From Ischnura elegans (Eukaryota > Arthropoda > Insecta > Odonata > Coenagrionidae): a DNA stretch of 64,000 nt. The notes below the pieces were generated by a model, which was not told the DNA's origin, ran no database searches, and saw only the letters and a list, made by a program, of their open reading frames with translations. Location of the stretch: positions 77,941,243 through 78,005,242 of the forward strand of contig NC_060248.1 in NCBI RefSeq assembly GCF_921293095.1. The letters run 5' to 3'. Below, piece after piece: positions 47,058-59,000 of this stretch (positions are counted from its first letter, which is position 1; each line of letters begins with the position of its first letter). A program made the translations under genes and the position numbers.

Positions 47058-50000
47058 CTGCAACATGTCCAAAGTTTCTTCATTACATTGAGGAAAAAGA
47101 GAAAAAGATGCCCTGTTTCTATTTAATGTGATTTGCTGATGTTTTAAAAACCTATTCTCTTTGTTAGAATGTCAGAACTTGTTGGTTCACAAAGTGGAAT
47201 GTCATATATTTTTTTATACCCCACTGTAGTAGCCTCATTGCATTAAAATTTCTTTGGTTCAATCTAGAAATTTTAGCTTCTAAACCAGGATATGTAGTGA
47301 AGACTAATAAGTAATCTCCAAGAATTTTCCCAGGATTTTTACTGTCACAATGCCCAAATGTTCTCCAATAGGCCCTTACAATTAGTATTTAATTTTCTCT
47401 TCAGTAGAGCTGAAATGAATTTAGTTATACACTTTCGAGCAAAAGTCTAGATACAATGCAAGAGAATATTACTTACTAAAGTAGCTATGAAAGGTGCTGT
47501 CAGCGAACCAATCCTTGCACACATTGATGCAACACCAATCCCGGCATTCCTCACCACAGTAGGGAAGAGTTCACATGAGTATAAGTAGTTCGTTGAAAGA
47601 ACGACTGCCAATCCTATCAGTCCATTTGCTGCTAATGCCACTGGTAACCATTTCCAGCCTATGTAGGTGACAACAATATGTAGGGTATTTTATTTAAACA
47701 GCAATTATATATCACCATTTTATCGATGATCCCAATTAATTGTTGTGTTGCTTCATAATAGCTTTGGAATTGGTCAACAGTAATTATTTGGGACAATTTT
47801 GATTTTTTTCATAAAAATGTCAGAAAATTTCACACAAATATCTGTTTTCATATTTTTTTAAATTGTCAAATAAAAATCAATACACTTTTGTATGAACGTT
47901 TTTCACCTCATGATTTAAAGGTTTAATAGAGTAAACTTCTTCTCTCATGTACAGTTAAGGACCTCAAATCTGGAAAGCATGGGAACAAAGTGTTTCTGGA
48001 TTTCTGGTCTTCAGCACGTGGAAATAGTGGTACATTTTTTTGAGAATTTTAATGCAATAAAATTATAACTCAGAAATAATACATGACAGGGATTTTAACA
48101 TTACAATACCTCCACTGCACAAATATTTGTATCCTAAACAAATTTGCTGGACAAATAAATGATTATGATTATGTTCAAAGCGTGTGCTCAGTGGCGTAAC
48201 TATGGGGGGATGAGGGGATGTATCCCCCCCCCCCCAAAGCCTCAGCAAAATCAAAAAATAATTTAAATTTCTTGTCTGGATTTGATATCTACTAAATGTA
48301 TCTGCTTAAAGTTAAATTTCATGTGCCAAAATTATGTAAAATGCATTTTCAGGCATGTTATTTTTCAAAATTTTTCCTTAATTCCCTGTTTCCGAGGGGG
48401 GTTGCCTCCACTAACCCCCCAAAGCCCCCACATCCCCCCCAAATCATATTCCTAGTTACACCACTGCGTGTGCTAACTTCTTACTCATCCCAGAACAAGG
48501 CTCGGAGAGTGGTGCCACAAGGTGCCAAGTCGAAACACTACGCAGAGGAATTTTCCAACGTTCCGGATGTCTGGTTTTCTGGGTTTTAGGATTACGGATT
48601 TGAGGTCCTCAACTGTACTAGTGGTAAACCTGCTAGTTGCTTATATTTATATGTACCATTATATAAATGTTGTAGCTACTTACCTTTCAGAACACAAGCA
48701 ATCAGAAGGCAGGACACTCCTGAAAATAGGTGTGATACCAGGAGTGTATTTCGTCGTCCAAATGTATGCATCAAATACCAACTAAGCAGTGTACCTACAA
48801 CTTGTGTTGCGCCTGAAAAGGTAAAAATATCTTTAAAGTTTCTCAGCAGCAGCAGAATGATGTAGTTTCCCTTGTTTTTGCCCTCTTTTTTAAGTAAAAA
48901 TTTTAATATTTGACTTAGCTTTCTACTTAGCATTTAAACTTTCATAGATATTATTATTAATTCCCCACCAAAATTCAATGGTATTATTTTGCATTTTGCT
49001 TTATGGAACAACTGTGAACAAAGAAATTTTTACTGATGCACAAAATAAACATACAGAAAATTAAATTTTTGACCTCAAGGGAAGGAGTGGTATTATTAAG
49101 TATTACACCATGGATGTCAGGGACAAATTCAACTGATCCAAATAACCATCATTCAATTTTAGGGCAACAATTACAGTTTAAGAGGATGGGAGTGAGTATG
49201 GAAGGGGTAGACTAGCTGAGAACAGAAGTAGTGGCGCCGCCTCCATGGGGCCTGAGGGGGCCCGAGCACCCCAAAAATTCGTTATGTGGGAGGAAAAGAC
49301 GTGTCAGGTTTGTCAATTTTCCCTGGGGTGTTGAGTTATCGAGAGTCAAGTTTTCTGGGTTCTAATGTTGATCATATGTTTTCTAAAATGCTTTAAAAAA
49401 ACTTTAAAACTCACTATTTATAAAGTTTCCTGGGGCAAGACACCAGTATGGGTCCCCCAATATTTTTTATAAGTCGGCAGCCCTGAACAGAAGGGAAGGA
49501 GAACAATGGAATAGGGGAGGGTCATATCTTAAAAACAAATCCAGAGCCCCATGAATCTTTGCTGCCTTGGGGAACCTAACCAGTTTTTTTGTCTGTACTA
49601 AACCTTTACGTCTTCTCTGGTCATCTCCAGCCCCCAAGATTTCTGCTAGCTGTGGCCATATTGTGTCAATAAAGTCTAAGAACATCCACTAGATTGCCTA
49701 GATCCACTTTGGGCAGTATATCTTTAAACTTAACAATATTAATTGATGCCTTCAAAAAAAGATTTATGCACTTGAGAGTATGCATCAGGTAAAATTCCCA
49801 AAGTTTTTTCTACTCTCTATATTTTATAACTTTGGATGGTTTTATTCGCTATAGGGGTAGGGAAAGTTGAGCTTGGAGCTGAGAGCAACTCCAAATCAGC
49901 TGTGCAACCTGGCCAGGTCCCTGTGGCCTGAAAATTGATTATTTGCTACAATTATATCTTGTGAATAGGATGAAGACTAAATCTAGACTTCAATTCATTC

Positions 50001-53000
50001 TTGTATTTGAATTTAGAGTCGAATATACCCAAGCAAAAAATGCCTTTTTTTTGGGTATGTTTGATATAGTTTTCATCCAATATGGTTTACATATGGTGGT
50101 TTTAAAACCAATGCTACATGTTTGAAGCACCAAATTGAAAACAGGATCTTGTTATCTGCAGGATTGCCAGCCTGACGATGATATTCCCTAAGTTCTGAAG
50201 AAGCATTCTCTGACACATTCCTTTACACCCTTTAAGAAATTGGTATCAGTAATCATTATAGACTCCACCTTGTGAGTCTTTTAACCCTTCCCCTGCCGGT
50301 TGTAGGAGATAATGCGGAAAAACCACAATTAAAAGGGGCTACCGTCTTTCACAAAGTACAGATCTGAATGTTTATGGCAATAATTTGCAAATTCTTATTT
50401 CATATGACCAGTATGTGAGGCTGGGGCAAGTAAAGGTAATTTTTTGTGGTGGTGGTTGACTACTTTCCTTGGCATCAAGGAGGTATCAAACACCTCAAAG
50501 AGATAAATCATCAGTGGCGCCGACTCCATTAGGCCTGAGGGGGCCTGAGCCCCCTCAAAGATTCGTTTGGGGGGGTGGAGCCCCCTCAATGTTTCAAGAA
50601 AATAATTAAATTATATTATGCTTTGTGAAATCACAAAAATTTATTGGTAATTTTTATTTCCCATGTTTGACAATAGTTACCTTTTAAAATAAATTCAACT
50701 ATGTGTTAAAACAAATAACTATAAGGTTAAGCAGGTTAACTGTATCAGGTGGTGTGAATCATGATAGTGTTTCGGTGCTGCGACACACTTTGAATTTAAC
50801 CTCTTCCCGGGGTAAGACCTCGAATATGGGCCCCCCCAATATTTTTTATAAGTCGGCGCCCCTGTAATGCATCTGCTTGCTGACAGGTGGCTTGTAAATA
50901 CTCTCCAATTATCTATAGACTTAATTCATTAGAGAGGTGAAATGAAAGCCTGCATTGAAGAACCACCCTAAAGATACCCACTTTTCATGTTTCTCCAGGA
51001 ATTAATGGACGGAAAGGGAAATTGTCCCTTAATCCAACACTGGTATCAGAAGTGGAGAAATATTCTAGAAAAGCCTGGTCTGTCCATTTCCTATCAACTT
51101 TGGTGTTGGCAGAGTACATTTCTGCTATCCCAAAGGTAATATGCTCATAAAGGATATTGTGTTTGTGTGGAAAACTAGGAGATTACAATAGACTTGGGAA
51201 ATAAAGATAAAATTTTCATAATTTGTCAAGGAAGGCTCTTCGTAGGCTATAAAATCAGCATGAAAGACAAAATCATGAAAATATTGAAAAACAAACTAAT
51301 TACATTGATGCATCAATCGATAGTGAATCAAGACACTATCGATATATGTATATCGTTTTTGGTTCTAGTGTAATGTGGGTTTTTCACCATGTGCTCTGTC
51401 TGCTCAGTAGTCAATTCTGTTTCCTTAGAAGTAGTTCTCATTGTATTTCTTTTGTGTTTCCTGTTCAATCCAATATTAAAACGTTATCACTATCTGGTCG
51501 TCAATAATTTCAACAATAATTTGTCAAGGAAGGCTCTTCCTAGGCTATAAAATCAGCATGAAAGAGTTATCATAAAGTTATTTAGGGCAGCGAATGTGGG
51601 ACTCATTCTGCCAGAGATAGATTATCAACCAAATACAAGGGAAGGGAGGCAGTGCACAATATCTGCTAATTAACTATGTATTTGGAGTATTTGGATTTAT
51701 TTCAGGTATTTCTTATTTCAATTTATTTGTAAAATGTAAATGAAAAAGAATCATTAAAAATTGGTAAATCACTTTGTATTCCAATACACAAATATAAATC
51801 TATGCATATTTAATGTCTATGCAGAAAATTTTTCCGATGTTGTCTCACCTGATATGGCCACATTGATGAAAATATTTCCTCCTAAACGGCTCATGTACTG
51901 TGCAGCTCCAAAGAATGCCAATCCTGATGCAAGCCAGCTGTAGCTAATGGCTAATGTTTTTCGTCTTAAGTTAGGCGTTTTTAGTAGATCAAAAATATGT
52001 CCCTTTTGTCGCTTCCTGTAATTTGCCTAGTAATGAAATGCAAAAAAGATAGTTTTCAATCATATTCAACTTGATTAAATTAAAGCAATATGTTTCCAGC
52101 AGCAATTTCACTTATAATAATAAGGGCAAGCTAGCCTAGGTCAGCCATAGGTAACCTACGGCTCACAAGCCGCATGTGGCCCTTTTGATATCAAGTTGTG
52201 GCTCTGTCGATTTAAAATTGCGGTCTTCCAGTTCAATGCACAAAAAATATTTAATATATTATTTGATATTAAAAACTCATAAAAGTATTGAAAACAGGAG
52301 AAAAACTATGGATGTAGGAATGAGAGAGGATAAAGTGTCCCTATAATAAGTACATTGCCGGTTGTCAAATAAAGCACTGTCATAATGTGTATGTGCGGCT
52401 GGTTGCATAACTTTTGGCTTTTCCATCTCAAAAGGATGCCAACCCCTGGCCTTGGTGGTAGTGGGTGAGGGTCTGCATACTTAACTGTTGAATTATGTAG
52501 TGTAATGCTCAAAAACTTGGAATTTATTTCTTGCATACATGTTAAATGAAATGCCATTCAAAGTACATACTACATACTAACAAAATCTGGATTAATTTTT
52601 CAATAATTTTCACGACTTCCAAATTACATCACACCATTCACAACAGTAATGAATCTGCATGTTGATCGATTAGTTACACTGCTGGCATGTCAAAACCATG
52701 CTGATGTACATACATTCTCTGCTGTCTCTTTTTTGGGACTTGGCAGTAAATATGTATGTTGAGTAACTTAAGGGCAGGGTTGCCGACTTACAAAAATATT
52801 GGGGGGGCCCAAACCGGTGACCTTGCCCCGGGAAATTTTATAAGTAGTGAGTTTCAAGTTTTTAAGCATTTTAGAAGAGTCATATGATCAACATTAGAAC
52901 CCTGATAACTCGAATCTCGATATCTGGGCGCTCCGGGGAAAATTGACAAGCCTGACACATTTTTTCCTCACGCACCCATAACAAAATTTTTAGGGGGCTC

Positions 53001-56000
53001 GTGGCACCTCAGGCCCCATGGAGTCGGCGCCGCTGCTTAGGGGGCCAACGTATTTGAGTGTAATAAGAATACTATGTATTCATTTCACAGCAAGGTATGA
53101 GTGGAATTAGCAAATTAGTTTGTATGGTAAAGAAGCTCCTATTACAGTAGGATATTTATCCTTGTATCCTTTGGGAATTCACTCTTGTGGCCAGGCTCAT
53201 AAGTCAAAGACTTTTATGCCCCACACCACAAGATGGGTAGGAAAGAAAAAGTTGTCTGCATAAGTTGTTGACACAGTTGCATAAAAACTGGTTGAGAAAT
53301 ACTTCCATGGGATTTAGATTCATCCATCAATCAGCAACCTTTGAGTCTCATTGGTTGGTTGGGGAGAGCTCTAGCTCTTTTCTTGGGATTTCAAACAGGT
53401 ACATTGGTCCATGATTTCTGTCTGCAGGTTTGATATATTTCTTGCCGTGAGGGTGAAATATTTCTTTCTGTGCAGTTCATGGTTTTAGGCTGATTAGGAA
53501 GGGAAGGGGAATAATTCTAGTTTCTATATTTAATGTGTACATTATATTTTGTTGGTTTAAAATTTTCCAAAATGCAAAATAAACATTATAGAGGAATCAC
53601 CAATAATTATTACCTTGTAACCATTATTTGATAAACCTGTAAGATTGAGGGAGGAAGGGGATGCACTATGGGGAAGGGTAGTCATTCTAGTGCTTCACCC
53701 CTACCAAATATTTTGAGCTGCCATTTTACATAAGGGCCTCTGAAATGGTAATGTTAATGAAGTAGATGATTCATCGTGATCTTCCCATTTCAATTTGAAG
53801 AACAAGGAATCATCAGTTTTTTGCTAACTTAATTTTGGTGAGTGGGGAAAGTACTGTTTGACTTAATCAGCATATAAACTTACATTACGTGGTTTCCTCT
53901 TGAAGGTTTCCTTTGAATCATTGTTATGGATTATGTTTGGCTCTCTGAATTTGATTGATACAATACTGACTCTATTTTCCTTATGTCTTCTTAGGTTCAT
54001 GAGGTGAGCATTATTCCATACCCTTCCGTTAACCTTGGCTGCTGTTCCAAGGACTTTTTCTGCCTCATTGTGATGATCCATTGCCAATAGCCAACGAGGT
54101 GATTCAGGGATCAACCTAAAAGTGATAAATAGGAGCTTTTATATATGTAAAAAGTGATGCTTGTACATGTGGTATGTGATATTTAATCAAATAGCCTGAG
54201 TATGGCAGTCATAAATTTTCTCTTCTGAATATTTTGTGGTATTTTTTAGTGTACCCCCCCCCAAAAATTTCTGGTACCCCTTCCCAGAAATTCCTCCGAT
54301 TTTCTTCCAAACTTATCCGCAGAACTTCTCCCGCTAAGGACTTTTCCCCCTAAGGTTTTTTGCACAAAGGATTTGTGCGCAAAGGCCCTTCGACTCAAAT
54401 GCTCCGAGACTCTAAGTCTTGTATCTCTTGTCTCCGAACTCTGCCCTACGAACGCTGTCCTACAACGCTGCCCTAGGACGCTGCTCTAGGATGCTAGCCC
54501 TCCGACACAAGCCCTCCGATGCCAGCCCTCCGACGAGATCAAGACTTATATAGGTAGTACGGCGGAGGAATACCTACTCCTTGGCAATCAAGGGGAAATG
54601 GGTGCTGAGGCATAAGAATGCAGTTTGGAGTGAGAAGTACTCCACTTGTCCTATCACAATTCTCTCTCCCTCCTACACACCTCATCCCACTCTGTCTCTC
54701 CCCTCCATGGATTCCAATGACTTGCCTCTACCAGCAATCACCCCACTTAGTTATGTTTCCAACCCAGAAGATAGAGGAGAGAAAATCCAGCAGTACGCGG
54801 TTCTCCCCCCCAACCCCGGCTTGGATGACGGACGTTTTGCAGTGGTGCCAGTCAGCAGGGGCGCCTACACGGCAGATTTGCAGCTGACTTGAACATTGCC
54901 CTATTACCCCTCCACTCCTTTGCAAATTCCCTCCCCTCCACCCTGACACGTTCCGGAGCTTGCAAGCGCTCTCTTGCTCAGGCGCTCGCTTTGGATTGAT
55001 GACTTGGCTGAGATGGGTGATTTCTGCAAACTTATACAGATTGTACTTAGTTTTTGGTAATGTTTCATATGGGATCATTAGTTATCATTGTTGTTTTCTG
55101 TAATAATTCTTATTTTGAATATTTCTTCTTCTAATAGATATTGATTGAAAATAACTCGTAAATTTGTGGCAATTGTTTCTTGAGTGCTGATTTCTTGTTT
55201 GTGGAGTCTTTCCCTTAACCAGCTTGTGACTGATGATTGGAGTTCCCTGTGTCTGGGGCTTATGTTCACAATCTTGAAGATTAACGACGTAATACCACAA
55301 TTTAATGGTATAAATTATTTTAATTATAGTTGTGAATGGTTCTTGATTCAATAATTATTACTGCTGAAGGGAAATTACCCATTTAAAATGTGGAAACAAC
55401 ATATCACATGGATTTGATTTTATAGCCCACTTCCTTTTTCATTATGCATTACACCAGTGACATAAAAATTGACTCAGTACGTTGATCAACCTGTTTTCCC
55501 TATGGCAGAAGATCGAGACCTCATTAATCTCATTCATAGATATGATCCTCATAGTAAATATGTTAATTTTATATTTTTTTCCAGCAGAGCGAGCCTTTAC
55601 CTGGGAGTAAATTTCCTTCAAAATTCAAGAGAGATAGTATTTTCTTTGGCCAATTGAACACCACACAAATATACCCATATCATGATGCTGTTAAAAAAGT
55701 AACACTTCATATTGAGCTATTGATTGGTCTTGAAACTTTTGATAGAAATCACTGGCATGATATTCACCACTAGTAGAGATAATTTGAAACATCTTATTTG
55801 AGTTGTGTGAATTTAGGAACTTAACACTTCGCGTGCCATGGACGTAATATTACGTCCTGCTAATCCTTCTGAGGATTGCCATGGACGTAATATTACGTCT
55901 TTCCATTTAATTGGCTTTGTATGCGTGAAGCCGTAATATTTCGCCCGTGGTACTTTCCCAGTTTACTGCTTAGGGGTTCTTTTTTTTTCAAAAATCAACT

Positions 56001-59000
56001 GCTCGATGGAAAAAGAGTTCAATTTATGTCTTGAGGACGAGTAGTCCTCTGTAGCTACCGGCATCCTCATCTTAGGCCACTTGGTGTGAAAATTCTTTGG
56101 GCCAATGGACCGTTCGTTGAGGGTGCATTGACCCTTTCTTTCGTCCAGGATTTATAAAGCTTTGCTTGGAACAATGCTTTTTTATGATTTCCATGCTTTA
56201 AATAGTTCAAATTGAGCGTACTAAAAAAATTATTATGCATGCTATGGTGGTACATCATATGTTGCAACTTTTTTATTTTTCAAAAACAGTAGGTTTTCAT
56301 TATATATTTAAAAATTAGCAATAAATGTTATTCAACTCATTCATATAGAAGAGCAAAGTCCATTTTTATTGAAATGCACATCGATAAATATATTTTTGAT
56401 GCTAATGTTTTAAAAAATACACGAATATAATAAAAAATGGCTGGATTTTTCAGTAGGGCTTTAAATTTAGCAGCCGGCACTCAAAGTGTTAAGTAATGCA
56501 CCTTTCACTTATAATGGTAATTATCAGGTGATAACTAATGGAAAGGCAAAATGAGAACATGAACATAAGCATGCTTTTGGAATCACATGCTATTCAAGAA
56601 TAAAACTTGGAACCCCAGAAGTACATGCAGAGAGAAATCCCAGCTTTGCCACATCTGATAAAAGGCATATAAAAAAAACAGTCGATAAGAGGTTTAAAAC
56701 AGCTACGGCGGAATGAAAGAGGTAGGAGCACAAGCATTATCAATTCCAACAACTTACCACCAGTAAGATAACAGGAGGGTGCATGGTACAGAGATAACCA
56801 ATTGTAGTTGCCTCCAGCTTCGGAAATAGTAGGAAATTCCTCCAAGTGCTGAATATCCTAATCCAAAAGGGAGATGATACAGAATTGGCACTGCTGTTCT
56901 CCACCATCCTCCAACTATCTCCATGCCTGCAACATTACGTATCAATTACATATTTCCTGGACCTCAGCCCTGTTTTATAACACATGTGGTAAACTAATTG
57001 ATTGGAGGTTAAATGTAGTGGAATTTACCAACAATAGGAATTAAGTCATGAGGTGATTTCACACATTTTTCTATGTGATTTTTTTTCTGTGCTCATAACT
57101 ATCTATTAATCCTTAAGTCTCCCTACATTTTTGTTGTAAATAGTTACTGGGGGGACGATGGTTTTAGATTCAGGAGGAGTGGTAAATGAACACGACCACA
57201 CGTGTTGAATAACATGGCGAAACTGCAATTTATTAAAAGAACAAACTTCCGGTGAAGAACAAAAAAACAAATGAATACAGTAATACGATAGTTGGGAGAT
57301 TACCAGCCATATTCAAACAAAAACAATCACAACACTCTCCCTTAATCTACCAACTTTACATTGCATTTTTACAATTAACCATACCCAGAGGAATAATGCA
57401 CTTGCGGTGTGCAGTCACATTAAGTGCCTTAGTAAACACATCGGCAATCATTTTTTCAGATTCCATGTAATTGAGGACAACCTTCTTATGCTTAACAAGT
57501 TCCCTGATGTGATGAAACTTCACTTCTATATGCTGAGTGCGAGCATGCAATCCATTGTCAGAGGCTAATTTTAGTGCACTCTGGTTATCATTCCATAAAA
57601 GAATTGGCCCCTTCCTACCACATAACTCAGAGAGTAACCCCTTCAAGTAAGTGGCCTTCCTACCTGCAGAGTCAATGGCAATATACTCTGCCTCGGTTGA
57701 AGACAAGGCAGTTACACTTTGTTTTTTACTCTCCCAGCAGATTGGTCCACCAGCAGACACAAAAACATACCCAGTCACTGATTTTCTGTTGACGTCATTA
57801 GCAAATGACGCATCAACAAAACCACAAACATCCGGATTATTCTCAGTCCTTCGGAATTCTATTCCTGCATCAATTGTTCCTTTTAAATACCTTAACACTC
57901 TTTTCACACACTGCCAGTGTTCATTTCCATAGCAGTTGTTGAACTGGCTGAGGTAATTGGTAGCATAGGATATATCAGGCCTGGTACACACTGATAAATA
58001 CAGTAAACTTCCAATCACTTGTTGGTAAGGTACACTATCACACGTTATCGATTCACCCTTGGTCAGTCGAGTGCCAGGAACCATAGGGGTTGACACAGAT
58101 TTACATTCTGCCATCCCCACCTTACTCAGCAAGTTCAAAATTACCTGTTTTTGGTTCAACTTTACTTTACCATTACCCATTTCTACCCTCATTCCCAGGC
58201 AATCCACGACTGATCCTAAGTCTTTTACCTTAAAACAAGAGTGGAGCTTTTGTTTCAGTTTCTCAGCTTGAACTTCATCATTAAAGAATACAAAAAAGTC
58301 ATCAACATAAACACATATTATAACCATGGATGCACCATCTCTCCAAAAATAAACACAAGGCTCATGTTGAGATTTCTTAAAACCAACACTTAATACGACT
58401 TCATCCATTCTCTCATACCAGGAACGCGAAGCCTGTTTCAGGCCATAAATGGCCTTCTTTAACTTATACACTTTACTTGCATCTGAAACAAAACCTTCCG
58501 GTTGGTACATGAAAATGTCTTCACTTAGTGAACCATTCAAAAAGGCTGTGGAAACATCCAAGTGATGTACATGCAAACCATGAGCAACAGCAATTGAAAA
58601 ACACAATCGTAAGGTATCATGTCTCACCACAGGAGCAAAAGTGTCAAGATAATCAATACCATAACGCTGAGAGAAACCCTTAGCTACCAGGCGAGCCTTA
58701 TACTTGTCCACTTCTCCCTCCCCATTCCGCTTCAATTTAAAAACCCATTTGCATTGCACTATATTTCCACCCTTAGGTCTGTCTACAAGATCCCACACAT
58801 CGTTTTCCTGAAAAGAACTGATCTCTCTTTCCATAGCTTCTTTCCAATGAATTTTATCAGTACCATTTAATGCCTCGGTAACTGATGTAGGTTCTACCTT
58901 TTCATCACATGCTAAATATAACTCAAAACCAGGAAATTCCTTCCTTTGCCTTTCCCTCATAGGATACCTCCTTTCACCTTCATCGACATTATTTCCAGGA

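Noticed and set aside
52004-52009. Alternative acceptor ATTACAG for the gene B exon (exon would start just inside 52026)
   Set aside because: It shifts the frame into a stop; the TTACTAG acceptor restores phase and gives the same length as gene A.
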